The notes under the pieces: model-generated
Databases searched by the model: none
Seen by the model: the letters and a program-made list of their open reading frames with translations, nothing else
What the model was told of the DNA's origin: nothing
Made by a program: the position numbers and the translations under genes
Shown here: in pieces, positions 50,619 to 58,193 of the stretch
Layout of the letters: every line of letters begins with the position of its first letter
Numbering within the stretch: the stretch's first letter is position 1
NCBI GenBank assembly: GCA_041660045.1
Contig: JBAZXA010000015.1
Coordinates: 1-59,432 of the forward strand
DNA: 59,432 nucleotides
Source of the DNA: WM-3-3 sp041660045
GTDB taxonomy: Bacteria > Pseudomonadota > Gammaproteobacteria > Methylococcales > Methylomonadaceae
Direction of reading: 5' to 3'

Positions 50619-50945
50619 ATGAGTGAATTTACCGTAAAATTACCAAGCGGTAAGCTTTGGAGCCCTCAATTTGTTGAAGAGATTAATCAAGAAACCTGCA
50701 TTGGTTGTGGTCGCTGCTATAAAGTTTGTGGCCGTGATGTCTTAAAAATGGTCGGCATAAATGAAGATGGCGAAGTTGTCGTACTGGCTGAAGGCGAAGA
50801 GGACGATGACGACGAGGGTGAATACGACAAAAAAGTAATGTCGATTGCCAACCCTGAAAACTGTGTCGGCTGTGAAGCGTGTGCCAAAATATGCCCTAAA
50901 AAGTGTTATACCCATGACGCCTATGAAGGGGTAGAAGCCGCTTAA
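50619..50945 (+). CDS. fdxB: nif-specific ferredoxin III FdxB
   Basis: Product of 108 aa, 2[4Fe-4S]: CIGCGRCYKVCG and CVGCEACAKICP, separated by an acidic insert (EGEEDDDDEGEYD) typical of FdxB. Possible electron donor to NifH or cofactor enzymes. AGGAG before the ATG. Confidence 0.95.
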   Translation: MSEFTVKLPSGKLWSPQFVEEINQETCIGCGRCYKVCGRDVLKMVGINEDGEVVVLAEGEEDDDDEGEYDKKVMSIANPENCVGCEACAKICPKKCYTHDAYEGVEAA

Positions 50946-50981
50946 ATAGCGTGTTCAGTTAACTCACTGTAGAGGTGTACT

Positions 50982-51575
50982 ATGCTGGCCAAAATTGACA
51001 CTTATCATTATGATCCGTTGTTGGCTTATGCGCGTACCCCGGATGATCCCATCACCCGGACTTTTGCGGCCGCTATCAATATGGCCAGAAGTTCATCTCG
51101 GTTAGCTGGCAGGAATACCTTCGGGCTTGCGCTCAATGATTATAAATTATTAATTGAGCAATATTTCCCAGGTGCACAAACGGCTTATTTAACGCCGGTT
51201 TTAAATGCCGCGAATAAAGCCCGGGCGCAAACTGCGCCGGGTGATGAATTTGATGACCTGTCCGCCTTATTATTAGATCATCGTAATGACGACGGGCAGA
51301 CCACCTCTTGGTTGGTTTACGCCATTACCGCTTGCTGCATGGGTGATGATCACTTATGGCAAGACATGGGCTTGGTTAACCGCCAACAATTATCCGATCT
51401 TTTCCAGCAGTACTTTAGCACGCTGCATGCGAAGAACACCGCTAAAATGCGTTGGAAAAAGTTTCTTTATAAACAACTGTGCGAGCGTGGTGGCGTTTAT
51501 GTCTGCCGTTCCCCCAGTTGTTCTGTTTGTGTCGAATATCAAAATTGTTTTGGTTCAGAAGAAGAGGAATTATGA
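50982..51575 (+). CDS. nifQ: Molybdenum-sulfur carrier NifQ
   Basis: Product of 197 aa that delivers molybdenum as a Mo-Fe-S cluster to NifEN/NifH. The C-terminal ligand motif C-X4-C-X2-C-X5-C is seen as CRSPSCSVCVEYQNC, preceded by KMRWKKFLYKQLCERGG. GAGG upstream. Overlaps ygfZ by 4 bases. Confidence 0.94.
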   Translation: MLAKIDTYHYDPLLAYARTPDDPITRTFAAAINMARSSSRLAGRNTFGLALNDYKLLIEQYFPGAQTAYLTPVLNAANKARAQTAPGDEFDDLSALLLDHRNDDGQTTSWLVYAITACCMGDDHLWQDMGLVNRQQLSDLFQQYFSTLHAKNTAKMRWKKFLYKQLCERGGVYVCRSPSCSVCVEYQNCFGSEEEEL

Positions 51576-52537
51576 CACTCGTTCACGGTATGCCAGTAGA
51601 AAACGCCAACCTATTTGAAAACATCATGGCCGAGCCCGCCGCCTATAAATTGATAGAAGTCGCCGGGGAAGATGCCAAAACGTTTTTATTTGGCTTGACC
51701 ACCAGTGACGTTAAACAGGTTTCGGCAACTTACAGCCAATTCAGCTCAATGTGTGATGTCAAAGGCCGGGTGTTAGCCAGCTTTTTAATTTTCAAACGAT
51801 ATGATGCCTGCTATTTGTATTTGCCGGCAGAAATGGTGGCTCCCGTCATCAATAAATTAAAGCTACACATTTTACGTGCTAAAGTCGCGCTTAGCGCGAT
51901 AGACGACAGCTTAAAAGTCCTGGGCTTAGCAGGTGCCGACAGTACCCAAAACTTAGCGCAGGCCTTAGGCACTAGCTTAGATGCAAGCAGCCCTGGCGCT
52001 GTCGTACAAAGCGGTGACTATACCGTTATCTTAATGCCTGGACAAATACAGCCACGTTGGTTAGTGGTTAGTAGCGCGGCAGCCATCACCGAACTGTCGG
52101 AAAAATTAGCGGCACAATTTAGTGTTAATCCTGAGGCTTGGAGTGTATTAGACGCCATCAGCGGCCTACCCTTTATCACCCCAGGCACGGCCGGTAACTA
52201 TTTGCCACAAAGCTTAAACTTAGAAGCGTTAGGCGGCTTATCGTTTACCAAAGGTTGCTACCCAGGCCAGGAAGTGGTGGCAAGACGGCATTACCGCGGC
52301 AAGCTTACCCGTAAATTGTATGTTGCTTATGCCGACACGCCAGCGGTTCCGGAAATAGGGGCACCGCTATACCGTCCCGGTAATCCTGAAGCAATCGGTT
52401 CGGTTGTTTCGGCTGCCCGCCATTCTGATGGCCCGGTTGCCCTGCAAGCAGTGATAGAAATTGAAGAACAAAACCAAGGTGAAGTGATGTTGACTAGCCC
52501 TGGTGAATCCAAGCTAGTCTTTATGGCAGAAATTTAA
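51572..52537 (+). CDS. ygfZ: Folate-binding Fe-S repair protein YgfZ
   Basis: Product of 321 aa of the GcvT-like fold with signature KGCYPGQEVVARRHYRG (conserved Cys). YgfZ uses tetrahydrofolate to maintain certain Fe-S enzymes, especially under oxidative stress. Start (ATG at 51572) overlaps the nifQ stop as ATGA. A chromosomal housekeeping copy is expected in the host; this one rides in the nifH transcript. Confidence 0.9.
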   Translation: MTLVHGMPVENANLFENIMAEPAAYKLIEVAGEDAKTFLFGLTTSDVKQVSATYSQFSSMCDVKGRVLASFLIFKRYDACYLYLPAEMVAPVINKLKLHILRAKVALSAIDDSLKVLGLAGADSTQNLAQALGTSLDASSPGAVVQSGDYTVILMPGQIQPRWLVVSSAAAITELSEKLAAQFSVNPEAWSVLDAISGLPFITPGTAGNYLPQSLNLEALGGLSFTKGCYPGQEVVARRHYRGKLTRKLYVAYADTPAVPEIGAPLYRPGNPEAIGSVVSAARHSDGPVALQAVIEIEEQNQGEVMLTSPGESKLVFMAEI

Positions 52538-52547
52538 AGGTATTTTT

Positions 52548-52931
52548 ATGACAACAGCAGGCCATGTATTGGAGATTGACGTTCAAACGGCTTATCTCAA
52601 AGAAGATTCCGCACCTGGACAGGCGCAGTATCTATTTTCTTACACCGTCACCATAGAAAATGCGGGTACCATGGCGGCACAATTGTTACGTCGGCATTGG
52701 GTGATTACCGATGCCAATGGCAAAAAAACCGAAGTGTTGGGTGAAGGGGTCGTCGGTGAACAACCTTATTTACGCCCTGGTGATAAATTTCAATACACTA
52801 GCCTAGCCAGCATTAAAACACCTGTTGGTGTGATGCATGGCAGCTACCAATTAATGGGCGATGATGGTGTGGTGTTTGATGCCCCCATTCCCGCTTTCCG
52901 ATTGGCGACCATGCGGCAAGTTTTTCATTAA
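52548..52931 (+). CDS. apaG: ApaG domain protein
   Basis: Product of 127 aa, a single ApaG beta-sandwich (FSYTVTIENAGTMAAQLLRRHWVITDANGK; GVVGEQPYLRPGDKFQYTS; MHGSYQLMGDDG). ApaG has been linked to Co2+/Mg2+ resistance; no nitrogenase role is known. Last gene before a strong terminator. Confidence 0.92.
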   Translation: MTTAGHVLEIDVQTAYLKEDSAPGQAQYLFSYTVTIENAGTMAAQLLRRHWVITDANGKKTEVLGEGVVGEQPYLRPGDKFQYTSLASIKTPVGVMHGSYQLMGDDGVVFDAPIPAFRLATMRQVFH

Positions 52932-53014
52932 GCACCGGAAAAACGCAGCACACTGAACCTTAAAAGAAATCCCTTACTGCCATTTTTGTAGGCCAGGGAG
53001 GGTATAAGGTTGAC

Positions 53015-53046
53015 GGCCTCTTAAAAACCCCTGTTTTTGAGAGGCC
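53015..53046 (+). terminator. Terminator of the nifH-apaG block
   Basis: GGCCTCTTAAAAAC (53015-53028) pairs with GTTTTTGAGAGGCC (53033-53046), one G-U, loop of 4, followed by TTGTT. The rest of 52932-53213 holds no gene. Confidence 0.85.
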
Positions 53047-53213
53047 TTGTTACTGTCAGTGTAACGGGTTAGTGTTGTCCATCAGTCTGCGGCAGATAAA
53101 TGCATAAGGCTTTACGCTGATCTAGTTTTTGTTCCATTACCCTTAAAATCTTTACTGGAAGGGCAAAAATATCGATATATATTATATGTTTGAATCATCC
53201 GCCCAAGACGATT

Positions 53214-53792
53214 TTACGGTTTACCAGAAGCATTCCGTTTTTCGGCGATATAGGCAAAGAATTTTCTCCTTCCTACGCCGGCAATCCCACAAACTTCAGC
53301 AGCGGTTTTGTCCGAGTTTTCATATAAGATTCTGGCATTTTCCAATTTAGCAGGGTCAGTTTTAGGTCTTCCACCGGTTTTGCCACGCGCTTTAGCGGAT
53401 GCCCGGCCAGCCGCCGCGCGTTCAGAACGTAGCTCCCGCTCCATTTGGTGAATAGCCCCCATCATCGACAAAAAGCAACGGCCAGTCGCCGTAGTGGTAT
53501 CAATATTCTCACGCAATGACACTAAGTTAATTTGCCGCTGTTCTAAAACCTTAGCCGTTGTCAACAAATCCATTAAAGAGCGGGTCATGCGGCTTAATTC
53601 GCTGACCACCAACGTATCGCCTGGCCGGGCATATTCTAAAAGCTGGTCCCAGCCTGGGCGGTCCATGTGCGAGCCGCTCATCTTGTCGGAAAATATTTTG
53701 CCGCAACCCGCTTTTTGCAAGGCATCGATTTGGGAATCCAGATTTTGGCCAATACTGCTGACTCGGGCATAGCCGATTCGATGTGGAGACAT
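53214..53792 (-). CDS. Serine resolvase/recombinase (Tn3 TnpR type)
   Basis: Site-specific recombinase of about 192 aa. Catalytic N-terminal domain opens RIGYARVSS (active-site Ser), with ELSRMTRSLMDLL and the E-helix MMGAIHQMERELRSERAAAGRASAKARG; C-terminal HTH TAAEVCGIAGVGRRKFF. Start taken at MSPHRIGYARVSS; an upstream ATG at 53819 is possible but lies within the res-like repeat. Divergent from a transposase relic, the normal Tn3 arrangement. It may now resolve replicon dimers. Confidence 0.88.
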   Translation of the reverse strand: MSPHRIGYARVSSIGQNLDSQIDALQKAGCGKIFSDKMSGSHMDRPGWDQLLEYARPGDTLVVSELSRMTRSLMDLLTTAKVLEQRQINLVSLRENIDTTTATGRCFLSMMGAIHQMERELRSERAAAGRASAKARGKTGGRPKTDPAKLENARILYENSDKTAAEVCGIAGVGRRKFFAYIAEKRNASGKP

Positions 53793-53811
53793 AGCTGTAG
53801 CGCTAGAATAA

Positions 53812-53951
53812 GTTTGCATAGTGCAAAAAGTTAACACAGCGTACAGTTAAATGCATTATGATTTTAGCAAAGCTTTATGCACTTAAAATTAGAGGCATCG
53901 GGATGGTAAAGGCTGGGTGAACATAGCGTGCAAAAAGTGTACTTTCTGCAC
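53812..53951. promoter_or_regulatory. Putative res site
   Basis: Three related elements: TTTGCA-tag-TGCAAA (53813-53827), TTATGCACTTAA (about 53875-53886), and GTGCAAAAAGT-gt-ACTTTCTGCAC (53928-53951, one mismatch). GTGCAAAAAGT occurs twice (53821 and 53928). Three imperfect dyads between divergent tnpR and tnpA is the layout of a Tn3-type res site. Confidence 0.6.
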
Positions 53952-53970
53952 TCGCCGAAAAGCAGGGCGA

Positions 53971-54201
53971 ATGAACGCCAATTCTTATCGCCTATTTATT
54001 TTGCCGGAAAATGACATCGCTGATCTTTACGGCTTGCCTTATTTCAGCGACGCGGCCCGCCGTCTCTTTTTTCATTTAAGTGTGGGCTAACAGGACGGTG
54101 ACAAAAAACGCAGCATATTTATGCTACCGAAACAAGCGGCCTACATCCTACGCGAAACCTCACAACTCAGCACTAGCTGCCTGAAGCACAGCCAGATTTA
54201 A
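53971..54201 (+). pseudogene. Tn3-family transposase N-terminal relic
   Basis: A 39-codon frame opens with MNANSYRLFILPENDIADLY and GLPYFSDAARRLFFHLS, resembling the DUF4158 N-terminus of Tn3-family TnpA. A TAA follows at 54088-54090 and the same frame goes on as RSIFMLPKQAAYILRETS to a stop at 54199-54201. The remaining 900 or so residues are missing. With the divergent resolvase and res-like repeats it marks a decayed transposon. Match judged by eye only. Confidence 0.55.
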
Positions 54202-54229
54202 TGACGATGCTAAGCTATCTTAACCCCAA

Positions 54230-54264
54230 AATAGGCTGTTATTTTGTTAAAATAACAGCCTATT
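54230..54264. repeat. Perfect 16-base inverted repeat upstream of ald
   Basis: AATAGGCTGTTATTTT (54230-54245) and its exact inverse AAAATAACAGCCTATT (54249-54264), loop GTT. No T-run follows. It ends 55 bases before the ald start, so it could be an operator, a terminator of the relic, or a transposon-end remnant. Confidence 0.7.
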
Positions 54265-54319
54265 AGCACCGAGTTCGCCCCGGTTTTTATAGCTTACTTT
54301 AAATTGACCAGGATATTAA

Positions 54320-55423
54320 ATGTTAGTCGGCCTGCCAAAAGAAATTAAAGATAATGAGTTCCGTGTTGGTTTAACGCCTAGTGCGGTAAAAATGTTGGTG
54401 GCTGCTGGCCACACAGTCAGGGTAGAAACTGGGGCGGGGCAGGGTAGTTTTATTGACGACCAAGAATACCTTGCCGCGGGCGCAGAAATTGTTGGCCCAG
54501 CCGAGGTTTGGCAAGCCGAGATGGTGGTTAAAGTAAAAGAACCCATCGCCGCTGAATACCCTTATTTACGCAACGGCCTGCTGCTGTTTACTTATTTGCA
54601 TTTGGCGTCCGATGCCAATTTGACGCAAGCCTTACTGGCTAGCGGTACGACCGCGATCGCTTATGAAACAGTACAAACGCAATCTGGCCAACTGCCATTA
54701 TTACTACCGATGAGTGAGGTGGCGGGGCGTATGGCGACCCAAGTCGGCGCAGCCATTTTGCAACGCCATGAAGGTGGCCGGGGTGTTTTAATGGGGGGTG
54801 TGCCGGGTGTGGCACCCGCTGATGTCACCGTGTTAGGTGGTGGTACTGTTGGTGCCAATGCTGCCCGTATTGCCATAGGCATGGGGGCGCAAGTCACTAT
54901 TTTGGATGTTAACCATAGCCGGTTAGCTTATTTTGACGACCTTTATAACGGCCGTATCCAAACCCGGAAAAGCAACCCGTATAGTATAGAAGAAGCGGTC
55001 TGCAATGCCGATTTAGTGATTGGTGCCGTGTTGATCCCTGGCGGCAAAGCACCTTGGCTGGTACCGCGGACGATGTTGTCAGCAATGCGCAAAGGCACGG
55101 TGATTGTTGATGTTGCCGTTGACCAAGGCGGCTGTGTGGAAACTACCCGGCCGACAACACATAGCCAACCGACTTATGAAATTGATGGGGTAGTGCATTA
55201 TTGTGTCGCCAACATGCCCGGGGCTGTACCGCGCACCAGTACGTTTGCGCTGGGTAACCAAACTACGGATTATGTGCTATTACTGGCGGATTTTGGTCTT
55301 GAGGCCTTAACAAGCCATGCAGAATTGCGCGCTGGGCTTAATATCCACCGCGGCCAAGTCACCCATCCGGGTGTTGCTGCGGCTTTTGATTTACCGTATA
55401 AACCGCCTGAACAAGTCCTTTAA
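54320..55423 (+). CDS. ald: Alanine dehydrogenase
   Basis: Converts pyruvate, ammonia and NADH to alanine (367 aa). Family marks: VGLPKEIKDNEFRVGLTP, KVKEP with substrate-binding Lys, LFTYLHLA, NAD-binding GGGTVGANAARIA and MPGAVPRTSTFAL. AGGA upstream. In methanotrophs alanine dehydrogenase is a known route for ammonium assimilation, so it would use ammonia from nitrogenase. It lies between a transposon relic and the end of the isc-nifV operon and has no NifA site. Confidence 0.94.
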   Translation: MLVGLPKEIKDNEFRVGLTPSAVKMLVAAGHTVRVETGAGQGSFIDDQEYLAAGAEIVGPAEVWQAEMVVKVKEPIAAEYPYLRNGLLLFTYLHLASDANLTQALLASGTTAIAYETVQTQSGQLPLLLPMSEVAGRMATQVGAAILQRHEGGRGVLMGGVPGVAPADVTVLGGGTVGANAARIAIGMGAQVTILDVNHSRLAYFDDLYNGRIQTRKSNPYSIEEAVCNADLVIGAVLIPGGKAPWLVPRTMLSAMRKGTVIVDVAVDQGGCVETTRPTTHSQPTYEIDGVVHYCVANMPGAVPRTSTFALGNQTTDYVLLLADFGLEALTSHAELRAGLNIHRGQVTHPGVAAAFDLPYKPPEQVL

Positions 55424-55478
55424 GACTTATACAAACGGTTTACACCTTTACAGCCTTGTAAAATTTGAAATTTTTAGG

Positions 55479-55964
55479 TTAAACGCTGCCAGCGGCTAAG
55501 GCGCTGATAACCGATGAACCCACCGTATCGCTACGGTCCAAAATCTGCAGTTTAGCGAGGATTTGGTCGCATTGTTCGCGGTCGCCTTGACGTAACCGGA
55601 TAAAAGCTAACGCTTTCAGTGTAAACAGATAAAAATGCTGTGGGCTTTCATGAACCGACCAATCACATGAATCGGCACTGAGCTGCTCCCAGGCACCTGG
55701 AAAATTACCTTGTTTAGCGGCCTCGGCCAATGCTGAACGGACAATGGCTTCAGCGTCAGCAAGCCTACCTTTGTAGAATAAAAACTTATAATACGAAAAA
55801 TATACCGCTAACGCTGTTGGAGCCTGCTCATGCGCCTGTTTTAACAGCTTTTCAGCATGCTCGGTATTATGGTAAGACTCCATTGCTTCCTCAAGTAGCA
55901 TGCTAATTTCAGGAAGCACCGAGCCCGCATACAAGCTACGCATTTCCATTGCATTGCTACTCAT
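55479..55964 (-). CDS. TPR-like helical repeat protein, nif-associated (second copy)
   Basis: Product of 161 aa, paralogue of the protein at 28126 (shared FYKGRLADAE and FYLFTLKALAFIRLRQGD-type segments). All-helical, no signal peptide. GGAG upstream. Follows the Shethna I gene by 6 bases at the end of the long isc-nifV operon. Role unknown; likely scaffold. Confidence 0.72.
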   Translation of the reverse strand: MSSNAMEMRSLYAGSVLPEISMLLEEAMESYHNTEHAEKLLKQAHEQAPTALAVYFSYYKFLFYKGRLADAEAIVRSALAEAAKQGNFPGAWEQLSADSCDWSVHESPQHFYLFTLKALAFIRLRQGDREQCDQILAKLQILDRSDTVGSSVISALAAGSV

Positions 55965-55970
55965 GGTCGC

Positions 55971-56297
55971 TCAACTCCAAACATCTTTAGGCTGCAGCAA
56001 TCGTTCCACCGGTTGCGATTGCAACAAATGCTCATCAATAATGGCACTAACATCAGCCGGGGTAACCTTGCCATACATAACGCCATCAGGATATACCAAC
56101 AAGGTTGGCCCATTTTGGCAAGCACCTAGGCAACCAGACGTAGTAAGGGCAAACTGGTCAAACAGTTTACGCTGCTCAAAAGCTTGCGCGAAAGCTTGAA
56201 AAACTTCAGCACAACCTACTTGGCCACAGGACCCGCGAGGATGATTGGGTGGCCTGCTTTGGGTACAGATGAACACATGTTTTAGCGGTTTTGGCAT
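55971..56297 (-). CDS. Thioredoxin-like [2Fe-2S] ferredoxin (Shethna I type)
   Basis: Product of 108 aa with the thioredoxin-fold ferredoxin pattern: HVFICTQSRPPNHPRGSCG, then TTSGCLGACQNGPTLLVYPDGVMYG. Ligands are the Cys of FICT, GSCG and the pair in GCLGAC. Very close in layout to Azotobacter Shethna protein I, also encoded in its nif region. Redox partner not established. Confidence 0.92.
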   Translation of the reverse strand: MPKPLKHVFICTQSRPPNHPRGSCGQVGCAEVFQAFAQAFEQRKLFDQFALTTSGCLGACQNGPTLLVYPDGVMYGKVTPADVSAIIDEHLLQSQPVERLLQPKDVWS

Positions 56298-56327
56298 AAT
56301 GTCACTCTTAAAGTTATAAGGATTATG

Positions 56328-56657
56328 TTAATTCTGAGAGGGCAAGCCCATTTTCATTTTATCCAAGGAAATGCTTTTGCCATCTTGGTCTTGGAATACT
56401 TTAAAAACTTTTTCTTGGGCGGCATTGGAACCGACAAAATCCCCATAAGCGCGAGTCAAATACTCCGTACAGGTTGCTCTTGCAACCGCATCATCAGCAT
56501 CTTCCGCAATCGGCGTTTGCGCCAGATATTGGTTAAAACGCTTTAAGATATGCAGGCGGTTGACATGCACAATCTCAGGATCATAAGTAACCCCAAGGAA
56601 GTCGAGAAATTCCTCGGCTGCGGAAAAATCATACAATTGGTTTAACAGGGGGTGCAT
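56328..56657 (-). CDS. nifW: Nitrogenase-stabilizing protein NifW
   Basis: Product of 109 aa. The family core FSAAEEFLDFLGVTYDP, VHVNRLHILKRFNQYL is complete. NifW interacts with NifDK and helps it survive oxygen. AAGGAG upstream of the ATG. Lies between nifV and the Shethna I gene. Confidence 0.93.
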   Translation of the reverse strand: MHPLLNQLYDFSAAEEFLDFLGVTYDPEIVHVNRLHILKRFNQYLAQTPIAEDADDAVARATCTEYLTRAYGDFVGSNAAQEKVFKVFQDQDGKSISLDKMKMGLPSQN

Positions 56658-56718
56658 AAATAATCGCTCCTTAATTTCGTCAACATTCAGTTTCTAATAC
56701 AACTAGATCTATGGTGGA

Positions 56719-57843
56719 TTAAGCCAATTCACCATAAAAATGGATTAGCTCATTGGAATTCGGTATGCGTTTATTCAAGGTGACATGGTTACGGATGCTG
56801 GAAAGTATGCTGATGGCCTCACCGGAATTAAGCGATATGCCAAGTTCCTCATAGCTTTTTATCACGGCATGGGAACCGGAATGCTTACCCAGGACAATCT
56901 TATGTTCACGACCCAATTGTTCAGGGTCTATACCTTGGTAATTGAGTTTGTTTTTAAGAAACCCATCAACATGAATACCGGCTTCATGGGTAAATACGGT
57001 TTCCCCAACTATACTTTTTTGCGGGGCAATAGGCCGGCCAGACGCTTTGGCCACTAACTCAGAGATGGCTGGAAACTGGCTGACATCGATACCGGTATGG
57101 GTTTTATACAAAAAATGCAAACCCATGACGGTTTCTTCAAACGCGGCATTGCCGGCACGTTCGCCCAAGCCATTGACCGTGGTATTAACATGGCTGGCAC
57201 CTGCACAAGCCGCCGCCAAGGTATTGGCAGTGGCTAGACCCAAGTCATCATGGGCATGCATTTCTATCTCCACATCAAAATTCTGGCACAACTGTTGGAT
57301 GCGCTGGAATGTTGTAAAAGGATCAAGAATACCCATGGTGTCCGCAAAGCGGAAGCGTCTGGCACCTACCGTTTGCGCCGCTTCCACAACCAACATAAGG
57401 AAATCCATGTCAGCCCTGGAGGCATCTTCTCCACCGACACAAACATCCATACCCAAATCTTTGGCTTTGCTCACATAGTGTTTGAGCGTCGCCAGAATCC
57501 AAGGCCGGTCACGGCCCAGTTTATGGGTGATTTGAATATCTGAAACCGGGATCGATAAATTGACCAAATCAACGCCACAAGCCTGGGCTGACTTTAAGTC
57601 GTCGTCACGCATACGCCCCCAAACCATCAACTTGGCTGGCAGCTTAAGGGCGGCAATCGCACCAATAATTTCTTGTTCCTCAGCACCCATGGCGGGGATG
57701 CCCACTTCCAGTTCTGGCACACCTGCCATGGCAAGTGCTGAGGCTATCGCAAGCTTTTCATCTTGATTAAACGCCACACCCGCGGTTTGTTCACCGTCAC
57801 GCAGCGTGGTATCGTTAATCATAACCACTTGCGGCGGGTTCAT
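56719..57843 (-). CDS. nifV: Homocitrate synthase NifV
   Basis: Condenses acetyl-CoA with 2-oxoglutarate to give homocitrate, the organic ligand of FeMo-co (374 aa). MINDTTLRDGEQTAGVAF at the N-terminus, HAHDDLGLATANTLAA metal site and VNTTVNGLGERAGNAAFEE are characteristic. Start overlaps the fdx stop (TAATG). Confidence 0.96.
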   Translation of the reverse strand: MNPPQVVMINDTTLRDGEQTAGVAFNQDEKLAIASALAMAGVPELEVGIPAMGAEEQEIIGAIAALKLPAKLMVWGRMRDDDLKSAQACGVDLVNLSIPVSDIQITHKLGRDRPWILATLKHYVSKAKDLGMDVCVGGEDASRADMDFLMLVVEAAQTVGARRFRFADTMGILDPFTTFQRIQQLCQNFDVEIEMHAHDDLGLATANTLAAACAGASHVNTTVNGLGERAGNAAFEETVMGLHFLYKTHTGIDVSQFPAISELVAKASGRPIAPQKSIVGETVFTHEAGIHVDGFLKNKLNYQGIDPEQLGREHKIVLGKHSGSHAVIKSYEELGISLNSGEAISILSSIRNHVTLNKRIPNSNELIHFYGELA

Positions 57844-58184
57844 TAGCTGTGGCCTTCTTTTACAAAATTACAGCTGTATTTTGGAATTTCGATGGTCAAG
57901 TCTTCACGGTCGACAAACGCTTGGCAAGCAAGACGGGATTGTGCCTGCACACCCCACGCCTTATCCAGCATGTCTTCTTCGTCATCGTCGGCGGTATTGA
58001 GCGAGTTAAAACCCTCACGGACAATGACATGGCAAGTGGAGCAAGCACAAGCTTGTTCACAAGCATGTTCAATGTGCACCCCGGCCTTAATTAAGGCCTC
58101 GCAAATCGTTTGTCCCGTATTAGCTTTAAAAACGATACCTTCTGGGCACACGTCTTGATGTGGAAGCACAGTAATTTGCGGCAT
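57843..58184 (-). CDS. fdx: Isc-type [2Fe-2S] ferredoxin Fdx
   Basis: Electron donor for cluster assembly on IscU (113 aa). Close to E. coli Fdx: MPQITVLPHQDVCPEG, ligands CEQACACSTC and LACQAFV. Part of the Isc operon, 9 bases after hscA. GAGG before the ATG. No IscX follows; nifV follows instead. Confidence 0.95.
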   Translation of the reverse strand: MPQITVLPHQDVCPEGIVFKANTGQTICEALIKAGVHIEHACEQACACSTCHVIVREGFNSLNTADDDEEDMLDKAWGVQAQSRLACQAFVDREDLTIEIPKYSCNFVKEGHS

Positions 58185-58193
58185 ATTTTGTCC

